Shown piece after piece: positions 1-10,729 of a stretch of 64,000 nt of DNA. Within the stretch, counting starts at the first letter, position 1; each line of letters begins with the position of its first letter. A program made the translations under genes and the position numbers. This stretch comes from DASRWI01 sp035654655 (GTDB lineage: Bacteria > Bacteroidota > Ignavibacteria > Ignavibacteriales > Ignavibacteriaceae). Location: the NCBI GenBank assembly GCA_035654655.1, contig DASRWI010000032.1, positions 1 through 64,000 of the forward strand, in the 5' to 3' direction. The notes beneath the pieces were generated by a model. That model saw only the letters and a list, made by a program, of their open reading frames with translations. It had not been told where the DNA came from and ran no database searches.

Positions 1-12
1 AATGAAAAAAGT

Positions 13-41
13 AAAGGCTGTCCAAATTATGGACAGCCTTT
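13..41. terminator. Bidirectional intrinsic terminator
   Basis: A perfect 11-bp inverted repeat (13-23 pairs with 31-41; core GGCTGTCC/GGACAGCC) has a 7-nt AT loop. It is T-rich on the far side in both directions. It lies downstream of the minus-strand aminopeptidase gene and could also end a plus-strand gene left of the window. The same core recurs in the terminator at 9141-9171. Confidence 0.75.
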
Positions 42-64
42 GTTGTTTTAAAAAGTCTACCAGG

Positions 65-126
65 CTTCTCGATACATTTTCATCCCGATACAAATCGGGA
101 TGAAAACACTCGAAGACCTTTCGCTT
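65..126. repeat. Dispersed hairpin repeat, copy 1
   Basis: The conserved flanks CGATACATTTT and AAAACACTCG enclose a 13-bp perfect stem (77-89 with 94-106) and a 4-nt loop. A tail follows reading roughly GAAGACCTTTCGCTT. The element sits directly after the 3' end of a minus-strand T9SS-cargo gene. Related copies are at 29698-29741 and 29793-29847, and their stem sequences differ but still pair. Confidence 0.75.
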
Positions 127-138
127 AAAATAATTGGA

Positions 139-2412
139 CTATTTTTGCAGTATCATTTTTTGTCTTAGCTTTACTGCATCTGTTGACAATTCATAAATGT
201 AAACACCGCTTGTTAAATTTGATGCATCAAATTCAGCTGTATGTACACCTGCAGGATAGGTTTCATTTATTAATGTACTTACTACTTCTCCTAATAAATT
301 ATAAACTTTCAAAGTAATTTTTGATTCCTGAGGAAGTTCAAATTGTATTACTGTTGTCGGATTAAATGGATTAGGGTAATTCTGTGCAAGTCTGAATGAA
401 ACAGGTTTTATTCCTGCAGTAACATAAACTTCACTGCTGTATTCATAAGTTCCATCTAAGTCAATTTGTTTTAATCTATATGCATATTTACCATAATCTT
501 TTATAAAGTTTACGAATGAATAACTTCTGTTAGTTGTAGAGTTTCCTGCTCCTTGAACAAATCCAACTTTTTCATAATTATTTTTATCGTATGTACCATT
601 TTCATTTAACTTAACTCTCTCAACTTCAAAACCTTTGTTGTTGGTTTCAGTTTCGGTCTGCCAGTTAAGAACAACAAATTCATCTTTTGTGTTAGCTGAA
701 AATGAAGTCAACTCAACAGGTAAAGGAGCAATTTGAGTTAAAGTAGCTGTCTTAATTACAATTTCATTATTTGGGTCGAATGCAACTGCTGTTGGTTGTT
801 TATCAAAATACATTTGGAAAAGTTGATTATTAGCATCGTTCATTACTTTTGTTGTATAAGTTGTATTATCATTAAAAGTTACTTTGATTTCAATCGGCAT
901 TTTGTGAAAACCGGTAGTAGTAAGATTTTGCTTAGCAACAAATCCAACAACCCATTGATTACCAACAGGAGCAATGTAGTACTCATTTGTATAAGCAGGA
1001 TGATTAGGCATATAAATCCATTCATCAAAGAACCAGGTATAGTCCTGACCAGTAACAGCATTCAATTTATTTTTGAACTTTAGAGTTGTAGCACTATTAT
1101 ATTTAAATGTGGTATCATTAGCATATTGTTTTAAGAAATCAAAGAAAACTGCATCACCAAGAGTATATCTAAGCATATGAAGTACTGTTGAACTCTTCAT
1201 ATAAGTAATTGCATTATTGAATAATGTGTTAACATCAGGTGTAGTTATAGCCCAGTTAGGGTTGGAAATTGCCCAACCCGGATTATAATTTTTATAATAT
1301 GTTGCATTGCCAACAATTTCATTCTTATAGGCAGCATAACCTGAAACATTACCTGTCCATAAAGCTTCTGCATAAGTTGCAAATCCTTCATTCAACCAAA
1401 TATCTGCCCAAGTTTCACAAGTAATCATATCACCAAACCATTGATGGGCATACTCGTGCACTATTAAAGAAGTAGACCAGCAGTTAGGGCAAATAGTGGT
1501 TAATGTTTGGTTTTCCATTCCGCCCCAAACAAATTGATTATTTAAAGCTGCAAATCCATTTTTTTCAAAAGGATGATCTGTCCATAAATCAGAAAAATAA
1601 GTTGTTAAAGGACCAATTAAATTTTTCATTGCAGTAATATTCTCACCCGAATTCCAATAAAATCTTATAGGTACAATTTCACTTGTACGTGGGTTAGTCC
1701 AATTAACAATATCCAGATTATAATTTACTTTAGAAGCAATAACTACAAGATAAGTTGCAACAGGGTCTCTGCTTATCCAACGATAATAAAGTGTGTCATT
1801 TGAAACTGTAGAATCTGCTAATCTTCCGTTTGAACCAAGTTTTACATTAACTGGTGTTCTTGCAGTAATATCAACGGTTGCTTTATCTGAAGGTCTATCA
1901 TATGAAGGGAACCACTTGCGTGCACCTTCTGGCTCAGCATCTGTAAAGAAAAATCCACCACTAACATATATGGCACCATCAGAAACGTTATTATGGTTAT
2001 AATTTATTTTAACATTAAAGACTTCACCAGGATTATATGTTCTGTTCAAAGTAATGTTTAACATATTTGACACGTGAGTAAACGAAGCACCTGCATCACT
2101 TACGGAAACTATTGTCAGGGAAGAATTAACTGCATTCAATGAAATTGAATTTATAGCTGAATCTGCCTTAATTGTTATTACTTCTTCGGCTGCAAAATTC
2201 TTTGGATAAGGTGAAATGAAGCAGCTATAAATATTTAAATCAAGTTTGTAGTTTAAAACATCAAATGAATGTTTAATCGCTTTTTCTTGAAGCAAGTCAA
2301 CTAATCCATCAGACTTAATTTTTTTCTCATAGCAATATGTACTTCCCTTATCTTGTGCAAATAAGCCGAGAGAAATACTTAATAAAAAGAAAATAGTGAA
2401 CATTTTTTTCAT
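139..2412 (-). CDS. Secreted M1 family aminopeptidase with T9SS sorting domain
   Basis: This is a zinc aminopeptidase of the M1 family that should remove N-terminal residues from peptides outside the cell. A signal peptide spans about residues 1-19 (MKKMFTIFFLLSISLGLFAQ). The exopeptidase motif GGMEN is at 297-301. The zinc site HEYAH is at 319-323 and its third ligand E342 lies in NEGF, the HExxH-x18-E spacing of the family. A fibronectin-like module (about 565-665, with YRLKQID) precedes the C-terminal T9SS sorting domain, whose NYPNPFNP is at 678-685. The gene is monocistronic, with a hairpin repeat and a terminator downstream. The protein may end up on the surface or released; the sequence does not decide which. 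Confidence 0.93.
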   Translation of the reverse strand: MKKMFTIFFLLSISLGLFAQDKGSTYCYEKKIKSDGLVDLLQEKAIKHSFDVLNYKLDLNIYSCFISPYPKNFAAEEVITIKADSAINSISLNAVNSSLTIVSVSDAGASFTHVSNMLNITLNRTYNPGEVFNVKINYNHNNVSDGAIYVSGGFFFTDAEPEGARKWFPSYDRPSDKATVDITARTPVNVKLGSNGRLADSTVSNDTLYYRWISRDPVATYLVVIASKVNYNLDIVNWTNPRTSEIVPIRFYWNSGENITAMKNLIGPLTTYFSDLWTDHPFEKNGFAALNNQFVWGGMENQTLTTICPNCWSTSLIVHEYAHQWFGDMITCETWADIWLNEGFATYAEALWTGNVSGYAAYKNEIVGNATYYKNYNPGWAISNPNWAITTPDVNTLFNNAITYMKSSTVLHMLRYTLGDAVFFDFLKQYANDTTFKYNSATTLKFKNKLNAVTGQDYTWFFDEWIYMPNHPAYTNEYYIAPVGNQWVVGFVAKQNLTTTGFHKMPIEIKVTFNDNTTYTTKVMNDANNQLFQMYFDKQPTAVAFDPNNEIVIKTATLTQIAPLPVELTSFSANTKDEFVVLNWQTETETNNKGFEVERVKLNENGTYDKNNYEKVGFVQGAGNSTTNRSYSFVNFIKDYGKYAYRLKQIDLDGTYEYSSEVYVTAGIKPVSFRLAQNYPNPFNPTTVIQFELPQESKITLKVYNLLGEVVSTLINETYPAGVHTAEFDASNLTSGVYIYELSTDAVKLRQKMILQK

Positions 2413-2597
2413 ATGATTATCCTTATGGGTAAAATGAAATGTTAGGGACTAACTTAAAAACTTATTTTTGCGTAATTTCAATTGTTCAATTTACAAATTA
2501 TTTTATTCTAATATGAAAATATTAATTCAAAATCTTATTGTAAAGTATTAAATTGAAACCGAGTTTTTGAACTATAATTAAATAAAAAGCAATAATA

Positions 2598-3296
2598 TTG
2601 AAAGAATTAATTTTACTCCCCGGATTAGATGTACAGCAGACTTTAACCATCAATACAACTGAATTAAAGGATAAGGATATCCTTGTAATTGGTGAGCAGA
2701 CTATATTAACTGCAAGAGAGTTTCTCAAACAGGAACCCAAAAGCCTTATAATTATAGTAGATAATTATGAAGCCTTAATTCAGATGAGGATAAAAGCTCC
2801 TGATTTAAATATTAGGATGATGGAATTTGAAAATACCGACTTCAGAAATGAATCTTTTGATGTAGTTTATGCTCAGGCATCTATATCCTCTAAGAACAGG
2901 AACAAGATAATTAAGGAAATATATAAGTTATTAAGAGATGATGGAACATTTTCTCTGGGAGAGATAATAACAAAGGGTGAGAACGTACCTGTTTTTATTA
3001 ATGATATCTATGAAAGATCAGATTTATTACCTTTGAAAGAGGATGAATTATCTACTTATTATACGAGTAAAAAATTCATCATTATAAATGAATATGAACT
3101 TTCATATACATTAGAGGAATTTTATCAGAAAGCCCGCGATTTATCGACCAGGTCAATGAAAAATGCTGAGAAAGAAGAATTATCTTATTATAAAAAGCTT
3201 ATAAATAAGGTAAACCACGAATCAAATGCATATTTAAAGCAGGGTGGTAAAAGGTATATGGGTTTTAAAATGTTATTGTTAAAGAAAGAGGCTTAG
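2598..3296 (+). CDS. Class I SAM methyltransferase-like protein
   Basis: The 232-aa protein has the look of a Rossmann methyltransferase: DILVIGEQT near residue 28, then NESFDVVYAQASI near 85, then LLRDDGTFSLGEI, which match the motif I, acidic-loop and post-IV strands. The glycine-rich motif I is weak, so SAM binding is inferred rather than seen. The start is a TTG because no ATG lies upstream in frame, and the ribosome site is poor. The stop at 3294-3296 directly abuts the TTG start of the RNA methyltransferase gene, so the two are probably cotranscribed. The substrate is unknown; an RNA-modification role is only suggested by the neighbour. Confidence 0.65.
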   Translation: MKELILLPGLDVQQTLTINTTELKDKDILVIGEQTILTAREFLKQEPKSLIIIVDNYEALIQMRIKAPDLNIRMMEFENTDFRNESFDVVYAQASISSKNRNKIIKEIYKLLRDDGTFSLGEIITKGENVPVFINDIYERSDLLPLKEDELSTYYTSKKFIIINEYELSYTLEEFYQKARDLSTRSMKNAEKEELSYYKKLINKVNHESNAYLKQGGKRYMGFKMLLLKKEA

Positions 3297-4718
3297 TTGA
3301 AAAAAGGCGACCTACTTGAGTTAGATATTGAAAAATATGCGTTCGAAGGAAAAGGTATTGCAAAGATTAGTAAAGAAGATTCAGAAGATAAAAACTATGT
3401 AGTTTTTGTATCAGGTGCTTATCCGGGAGATAAAGTTGAAGCTAAGCTTACAAAGATTAAAAAGAATTATTCTGAAGCAGTTATTAGCAAATTATTAAAA
3501 TCTTCTGATTATAGAATTAATCCTCAATGTGCATATTTTGGAATCTGCGGCGGTTGCAAGCAGCAGGATATGGATTATACTACTCAAGTGATGTATAAAT
3601 TTGAACAGGTTAAGGAAACATTTGAAAGACTTGGCGGATTTAAAGACCTCAACTATGAACCAATAATTCCCTCTGATAAAGTTTTTTATTATCGTAACAA
3701 AATGGAATTTTCTTTTGCTGAAAAGAAATGGCTAACTTATGAGCAGATAAATTCCGGAGAAGAATTTGACAGAGCATTTGCCTTAGGTCTTCATATCCCA
3801 AATATGTTTGATAAGGTGCTTGATATAGATGAATGCTTTTTACAATCTGAATTAAGCAATAAAATTTTATCATTCACTAAGAAGTTTTTTAAATCAAGAA
3901 ATATATCAATTTACAATTCAAGAGATAACCAGGGTTATCTTAGGAACTTAGTTATTAAGCAGGCACATCGTACAAAAGATTTAATGGTTAATCTTGTGAC
4001 TTTTTCTGAAGATGATGAGTTAATGAAAACTTATACTTCAGAAATAATAAAAGAAGTCCCGGAAATAACTACTGTTATTAATAATATCAACCTGCGTAAA
4101 GCTCTTGTAGCTAATGGTGATTATGAAAAAATTTATTATGGTTCAGGATATATTTACGATTACATTGGTAAATATAAATTTAGAGTTAGTGCAAATTCAT
4201 TCTTCCAGACTAATACGGACCAGGCAGAAAAATTGTATAAAACTACAGTTGAATTCGCTGAGCTAAAAAAAGAAGATATTGCTTATGATTTATACTCAGG
4301 AGCAGGAACAATCTCTATTTATATTTCCGAGCTTTGTAAAACTGTATATGCTCTTGAGGCAGTTAGTTCATCAGTAAAAGATGCAGAAGATAATTTAAAG
4401 ATTAATAATATAAATAATGTTAATTTTGTTCAGGCAGATTTATATAAATCTTTTTTGCCAATAATTGAACAAAATAATATACCTCGACCAGATGTTATTA
4501 TTACTGACCCGCCAAGAAGCGGAATGCACGAAAATACTGTTAATGATATTATAAATTTAAACCCTGAAAAAATAGTTTATGTTAGCTGCAATCCAGCAAC
4601 TCAGGTAAGAGATTTGAAATTATTAAATGCAGCAGGATATCAAATTAAGAGAGTTAGACCGGTTGATATGTTCCCTCATACTTATCATATTGAAAATGTG
4701 GTACTTTTAACAAAATAA
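3297..4718 (+). CDS. rlmD: 23S rRNA (uracil-5-)-methyltransferase, RlmD/TrmA family
   Basis: This SAM-dependent RNA methyltransferase makes 5-methyluridine. A TRAM-like OB domain covers about residues 1-65. An iron-sulfur cysteine cluster follows (C78, C84, C87 in CAYFGICGGC). The catalytic domain has FQTN, the SAM motif DLYSGAGT, the active-site DPPRSG and the nucleophile C431 in SCNP. The length of 473 aa is normal for the family. The start is TTG at 3297, directly after the previous stop and preceded by AAAGAGG. The family includes RlmC, RlmD and RlmCD, so the target uridine (U1939 and/or U747) cannot be fixed from sequence alone, and the symbol is the most likely choice. Confidence 0.88.
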   Translation: MKKGDLLELDIEKYAFEGKGIAKISKEDSEDKNYVVFVSGAYPGDKVEAKLTKIKKNYSEAVISKLLKSSDYRINPQCAYFGICGGCKQQDMDYTTQVMYKFEQVKETFERLGGFKDLNYEPIIPSDKVFYYRNKMEFSFAEKKWLTYEQINSGEEFDRAFALGLHIPNMFDKVLDIDECFLQSELSNKILSFTKKFFKSRNISIYNSRDNQGYLRNLVIKQAHRTKDLMVNLVTFSEDDELMKTYTSEIIKEVPEITTVINNINLRKALVANGDYEKIYYGSGYIYDYIGKYKFRVSANSFFQTNTDQAEKLYKTTVEFAELKKEDIAYDLYSGAGTISIYISELCKTVYALEAVSSSVKDAEDNLKINNINNVNFVQADLYKSFLPIIEQNNIPRPDVIITDPPRSGMHENTVNDIINLNPEKIVYVSCNPATQVRDLKLLNAAGYQIKRVRPVDMFPHTYHIENVVLLTK

Positions 4719-4733
4719 TTATTAGAGGTTATT

Positions 4734-4916
4734 ATGAAAGTTGTGAAAGAATTTCTTGTGATTTTCCTTGTAACTTTAGTTGTTACAGCCTTAGTAACTT
4801 ATTTTTATAATTTGATATTTCACAATGGAGGGGGAATTGATTGGAGAATTTCATTTACTCTTGCAATAATCTTTGGAATTATTTTCCCAATAATTCAGCA
4901 TAAAAGAAGTTTGTAA
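4734..4916 (+). CDS. Small two-helix membrane protein
   Basis: This 60-aa protein has two hydrophobic segments, about residues 7-28 (EFLVIFLVTLVVTALVTYFY) and 38-54 (RISFTLAIIFGIIFPII), joined by a short GGGID loop, with a basic C-terminus. ATTAGAGG just upstream of the ATG is a good ribosome site. It follows the RNA methyltransferase gene by 15 nt, so it is probably the last gene of that operon. Its stop meets the stop of the convergent rsmI-like gene with no gap. I do not recognise the family; the function is unknown. Confidence 0.7.
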   Translation: MKVVKEFLVIFLVTLVVTALVTYFYNLIFHNGGGIDWRISFTLAIIFGIIFPIIQHKRSL

Positions 4917-5594
4917 CTATCTTTTATTATTTACAATTAAAACAAATTCTCCTTTAAGATTATTTTTTTCTGCGAGGTTTGATAAATTTTCTAATGTTCC
5001 TCTAAAAAATTTTTCATTCTTCATTGTTAAATTATAAGCTATAACAGCTTGAATATTTTTCCCGAGCATTTTTGATAAGTCAAACAAAACACTTTTTAAT
5101 CTATAAGGAGTATCAAGAATAACTATTACTTCTTTTATACTTTTTAATTTGAATAATTGGTCTCTTCTAATATCTTTTTTAGGTGAAAGCCATCCGTAAT
5201 AATAAAATTTTTCGAAATCAAAACCGGAACCAATTAAAGCCGGCAGCAAAGAGTTAGCACCGGGTACAGGAATGATTTCTATTTTCTGAGAGATGCAAAC
5301 ATCTACAAGCAGATGTCCAGGGTCAGAAAAAAGTGGAGTGCCGCAATCAGAAATTAAAGCTGCATTCTTTCCATTAATTATTTCCATTAGAATATCATTA
5401 ACTGCATCTTTTTCATTATGTTCATTTAGTTCAAATAATTCCTTTGTAATCTGATACTGAGATAATAATCTTTTTCCTTCTTTAAATTCTTCGCAAATAA
5501 CAAAATCAGCTTCTTTAAGAATATTTAATGCACGTAAGGTTATATCATCCCAGTTTCCTATTGGAGTTGAAACTAAATAAAGTTTTCCAAACAT
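4917..5594 (-). CDS. rsmI: 16S rRNA (cytidine-1402-2'-O)-methyltransferase RsmI-like
   Basis: This is a tetrapyrrole-methylase-fold SAM methyltransferase. It shows LYLVSTPIGNWDDITLRAL at the N-terminus, SDCGTPLFSDPG near residue 83 and IPVPGANSLLPAL near 108, the run that defines RsmI. RsmI methylates C1402 in the decoding centre of 16S rRNA. At 225 aa it is shorter than the roughly 285-aa proteobacterial enzyme and lacks the C-terminal extension, ending with KGEFVLIV. Short forms are, to my knowledge, usual in Bacteroidota. The gene is transcribed alone, divergent from the large secreted-protein gene and tail to tail with the small membrane-protein gene. Confidence 0.82.
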   Translation of the reverse strand: MFGKLYLVSTPIGNWDDITLRALNILKEADFVICEEFKEGKRLLSQYQITKELFELNEHNEKDAVNDILMEIINGKNAALISDCGTPLFSDPGHLLVDVCISQKIEIIPVPGANSLLPALIGSGFDFEKFYYYGWLSPKKDIRRDQLFKLKSIKEVIVILDTPYRLKSVLFDLSKMLGKNIQAVIAYNLTMKNEKFFRGTLENLSNLAEKNNLKGEFVLIVNNKR

Positions 5595-5777
5595 TTAACG
5601 CCTTTTTATTGTAATCGTTAAAATACTAAAAAGCATCAAATTAATTCCAATTAAGTTTTTCTTGTATCATTCTAATACATTAAAATATTTTAAATGATTG
5701 GCTTTTTGAAAGATTTTAAGCTTTTTAAGTGGCATAAATGTTGGCTATCACATAAAAATATAACTTTAAGGAAAAGT

Positions 5778-8700
5778 ATGTTCAGATACTTAACATCGTT
5801 TCTGGCTTTTAGTTTAATATTACCTTTTAGTTTTGCAAAAGGTATAGAAAATACTAAAAAGACAAACTTCAATGAAATTTCGGTTTTAGCTCCTATAGAT
5901 GATTGTAATTTAAATGGTTTAAGAACTTTCACACAGGGTGGATGGGGAAGTCCTGGCAATAGCACTCCCGGCGGTATTAGGGATGCTTATTTCAACATAG
6001 TTTTTCCAAATGGATTATCTATAGGTGATTACTATAAAATAAAATTTTTTAATGCCAGTGCCATAGAAGATTATTTGCCGGCAGGAGGAACTCCAAGAGC
6101 TTTAATAACCAATTATAACGATCCTGTTTTAACTTCCTCAGGAATTTTAGGTGGACAAATTACTGCCCTAGCTCTTAATATTTATTTTGATGATGCAGGC
6201 TATTTAAATCTTGTTCCAAATAGTACAACCAAGTTAAAAGACCTCGTTATTGTTTCTGGTCCTTTTGCAGGAATGACAGTAATGGAATTTTTTAATTTGG
6301 CTCAGAGCGCTTTAGGTGGTGCAATAACAGGATTCTCTTATAGTCAAATAAATGATGCTGCAACAGCAATTAATGAAAATTTTGATAATGGAACAGTTGA
6401 CGATGGTTATCTTGAATGTCCCCCGGTTATTCCTTGTTTAACTAATTGGACAGGAACTTTAGGGGATGATATATTATTATGTGAAACAGCTCCTCAGCAA
6501 ATAACAGTAGATGGCAGTGTTACAATTACACCATCTTATTCTAAAGGAACTATTAAAACTTCCTGGGAAGTTGTAGGCTCTAATGATATTCATTATAATA
6601 CTATAAATATTACAGGTAACACTAATTTTACTATCACTGCACAATGGCCGGGAGTTACTCAAGGTCAAACTGAAGTTAGAATTAGATTTACTTTAAAAGT
6701 TCTTGATTGTAATGGAATAGAAGTAGGTACTCCAGTAGTTAAATATGTTTATTGGACTAGTGAAGATTGTACTGAACCTCCTCCAGATGAACAAGCAGAT
6801 TTAAGATTACAAAAAACAGTTAGTAATCCAAATGCACAAAATGGTGATGAAGTTACTTATACTATTACTGTAACAAACGATGGTCCTAATTCAACTACAG
6901 GAGTTAAAGTAAAAGATGTTCTTCCTGAAGGTTTAGAATTTATATCAGCAACACCTTCAGTTGGTACTTATGATTTAGCAACAGGCATATGGGATGTTGG
7001 TACTTTGGCGTCTGGTGCTTCTGCAACATTATTAATTACAGTGAGCGTTAATGCTGACCTTGTTGTTAACACTCCGTTTGATTTAGGTCCAGCACAAGAT
7101 TTTAATGTGTTCGTTCTTTATGATATTAATCAGCCGTCAGCAGATACTGAGGGAAGAATGGCAGTTGGAAGAAATGCATCATTATCCAATTATAGTGTTG
7201 GTGATAAACTTCCAGATTCACACGGTACAGTTGATGTATTGATAGTAGGAGAAAATTTAACATTTACATCAGGAAGAGTATATTCCGGTAATGTTGTTTA
7301 TGGAAATTCAACAAACCTTCCAATATATGCTGTTACTATTGACGGATATTTGAGGCAGGATAATCCTATAGATTTTGATGCTGCAAGAACTTATTTAAGA
7401 AACTTATCAATTGAATTATCAAATCGTCCTGTAAATGGAACTACAACATTTCAATGGGGTGAAGTTAAATTAGTTGGTACAGACCCTTACTTAAATGTAT
7501 TTTCAGTTTTAGGCTCTAATTTATCATTAGCAAATAATTTATCAATTCAAGTTCCAAATGGTTCTATAGTTCTTGTTAATATTGATGGAACAACAGTATC
7601 CTGGATGGGTGGCTTGACATTAACAGGTACTGATAAATCAAATGTACTTTTTAATTTTTATCAGGCTGAAGAAATAAATATGTATGGTATTGATGTTAGA
7701 GGTTCAATATTAGCACCTCTGGCAACTCTTAATTTTGCAGCAGGTGTTGTTAACGGACAAGTAATTGCAAAAAATATTACAGGTTCAGGGCAATATAACA
7801 ATACTCATTTCAGGGGTAATATTCCTCAGGAAGAAATAATTGTTAACGTTGCAGAAGTTTTTGCCTCAGCATTGTATGACCCTGATTCAACACCTAATAA
7901 TGGTATATCAACTGAAGATGATTATGCATCAGTTAACTTAAATGTTAATTCAGATAATGGTGGTGGTGACGACAACTGGGAGATTGTCGGCAACTTTAAC
8001 TTTGGGGAATATATTTTAACATTAGCAAATGATAATACTAATAATATTCTTGCAGGTACATTGGGAGGAAAAATTTATCGTTCAACCGATAATTGTTTAA
8101 CCTGGACAAGAATAAATCCAAATATGTATGTTGGTTTCATTTGGGACTTAGCAGTTAATTCCACAGGGGATATCTTTGCTGCAACTGAACAAGGTTTATT
8201 CAAATCAGTTGACAACGGAAATACCTGGACATTAACAACATTGGCCGGAAAGGATGTAAGAGCAATTCAGTTTGACAATAACATTCTTTATGCCGGTACC
8301 TGGGGATTTGGAATTTTCAAATCATTAGATAATGGATTAACCTTTAATGCTATAAATAATGGTTTGTCGGCATTAGCAATTCACGCTTTAGTATTTGACA
8401 GTAACCATATTCTATATGCAGGCACTGTTGGTTCAGGAGTAGTTAAATCAACAAACCTTGGTGAAAGTTGGACAGACCTAAATGTAGGTTATAATTTCAT
8501 CTGGGCATTAGGTATAACTTCAGATAATAAATTATTTGCCGGTACATATGGGGATGGCGTTTACCGTTCTATAAATAACGGTGTATCATGGACAAAATTA
8601 AATTCTCTACCTGCACCATTTGTTTACAATATAGTCGTAGATGCATTAAATAACATATTCGTAGGTTCATGGTCAGGTGGTATTTATGCTTCATCAAATA

Positions 8701-9122
8701 ATGGAGATACCTGGACAAACTTAGGAGTTCCCGGTGCAAAAATAAGTTCAATGTTAATAAATCCAAATTCAACAAATATTTTAGTTGGTTCAGAAGATGG
8801 ATATATTTATAAGAAAAATGGTTTATTAACAAGTGTTAAGGAAGATAATCAAATTCCAAAAGAATTTGCATTAAGTCAAAATTACCCAAACCCGTTCAAT
8901 CCGGCTACAGTAATAAATTACTCAATTCCACAAGCAGGAAGATATACAATAAAAGTATATAACACTCTTGGTCAGGAAGTAGCAGTTTTATTGAATGGAG
9001 ATATTTCTGAAGGAAATTACTTGATTAAGTTTAATGGAGAAAATCTTTCTTCGGGAATGTACATATATCAACTAAAGGGGGAGAATATAAGTATTAATAA
9101 AAAGATGTTATTGTTGAAATAA
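5778..9122 (+). CDS. Secreted multidomain protein: DUF11 split by choice-of-anchor-A domain, Asp-box propeller, T9SS domain
   Basis: The start is taken at ATG 5778, which has AAGGA in front and opens directly into a signal peptide (MFRYLTSFLAFSLILPFSFA). An in-frame ATG at 5694 would add 28 residues with no signal character. In the resulting 1,114 aa, an N-terminal unknown region is followed by a DUF11 repeat starting near residue 340 (ADLRLQKTVSNP). That repeat breaks off near 430, gives way to a choice-of-anchor-A type domain (FNVFVLYDI, GRMAVGRNASLSNYSVG) and resumes near 687 (VNVAEV, DPDSTPNNG, TEDDYASV). Six Asp-box-like repeats (S-x-D-x-G-x-T-W) cover about 735-1025, and a T9SS sorting domain with NYPNPFNPATVINYSIP ends the protein. 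It is probably an adhesive or structural surface protein; no catalytic site is evident. Confidence 0.9.
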   Translation: MFRYLTSFLAFSLILPFSFAKGIENTKKTNFNEISVLAPIDDCNLNGLRTFTQGGWGSPGNSTPGGIRDAYFNIVFPNGLSIGDYYKIKFFNASAIEDYLPAGGTPRALITNYNDPVLTSSGILGGQITALALNIYFDDAGYLNLVPNSTTKLKDLVIVSGPFAGMTVMEFFNLAQSALGGAITGFSYSQINDAATAINENFDNGTVDDGYLECPPVIPCLTNWTGTLGDDILLCETAPQQITVDGSVTITPSYSKGTIKTSWEVVGSNDIHYNTINITGNTNFTITAQWPGVTQGQTEVRIRFTLKVLDCNGIEVGTPVVKYVYWTSEDCTEPPPDEQADLRLQKTVSNPNAQNGDEVTYTITVTNDGPNSTTGVKVKDVLPEGLEFISATPSVGTYDLATGIWDVGTLASGASATLLITVSVNADLVVNTPFDLGPAQDFNVFVLYDINQPSADTEGRMAVGRNASLSNYSVGDKLPDSHGTVDVLIVGENLTFTSGRVYSGNVVYGNSTNLPIYAVTIDGYLRQDNPIDFDAARTYLRNLSIELSNRPVNGTTTFQWGEVKLVGTDPYLNVFSVLGSNLSLANNLSIQVPNGSIVLVNIDGTTVSWMGGLTLTGTDKSNVLFNFYQAEEINMYGIDVRGSILAPLATLNFAAGVVNGQVIAKNITGSGQYNNTHFRGNIPQEEIIVNVAEVFASALYDPDSTPNNGISTEDDYASVNLNVNSDNGGGDDNWEIVGNFNFGEYILTLANDNTNNILAGTLGGKIYRSTDNCLTWTRINPNMYVGFIWDLAVNSTGDIFAATEQGLFKSVDNGNTWTLTTLAGKDVRAIQFDNNILYAGTWGFGIFKSLDNGLTFNAINNGLSALAIHALVFDSNHILYAGTVGSGVVKSTNLGESWTDLNVGYNFIWALGITSDNKLFAGTYGDGVYRSINNGVSWTKLNSLPAPFVYNIVVDALNNIFVGSWSGGIYASSNNGDTWTNLGVPGAKISSMLINPNSTNILVGSEDGYIYKKNGLLTSVKEDNQIPKEFALSQNYPNPFNPATVINYSIPQAGRYTIKVYNTLGQEVAVLLNGDISEGNYLIKFNGENLSSGMYIYQLKGENISINKKMLLLK

Positions 9123-9140
9123 TACTTATTGGGGGTCAAC

Positions 9141-9171
9141 AAAAAGGCTGTTCGAATTTTTCGGACAGCCT
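9141..9171. terminator. Intrinsic terminator after the large secreted-protein gene
   Basis: An 11-bp stem (9145-9155 with 9161-9171, one G-T pair) ends in a run of six T on the plus strand. It lies 20 nt after the stop at 9122. Its GGCTGT/ACAGCC core matches the terminator at 13-41. Confidence 0.85.
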
Positions 9172-9175
9172 TTTT

Positions 9176-10664
<1,489 letters not shown>

Positions 10665-10670
10665 TTACTT

Positions 10671-10695
10671 AAGAGACTAACTTGTTTAGTCTCTT
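10671..10695 (+). terminator. Intrinsic terminator between gap and pgk
   Basis: The 10-bp stem AAGAGACTAA/TTAGTCTCTT (10671-10680 with 10686-10695) has a 5-nt loop and continues into a run of T. It begins 7 nt after the gap stop. Read-through into pgk is still possible. Confidence 0.85.
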
Positions 10696-10729
10696 TTTTT
10701 ATTAATCCTTTATGTTGGTAGGAAAATTT

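Noticed and set aside
796..1083. 95-aa plus-strand frame opposite the M1 peptidase gene
   Set aside because: It is antisense to the conserved peptidase coding region and shows only low-complexity hydrophobic sequence.
5694..5777. Upstream start (ATG 5694) for the large secreted protein
   Set aside because: It adds 28 basic residues ahead of an otherwise perfect signal peptide, while ATG 5778 has AAGGA at the right spacing.
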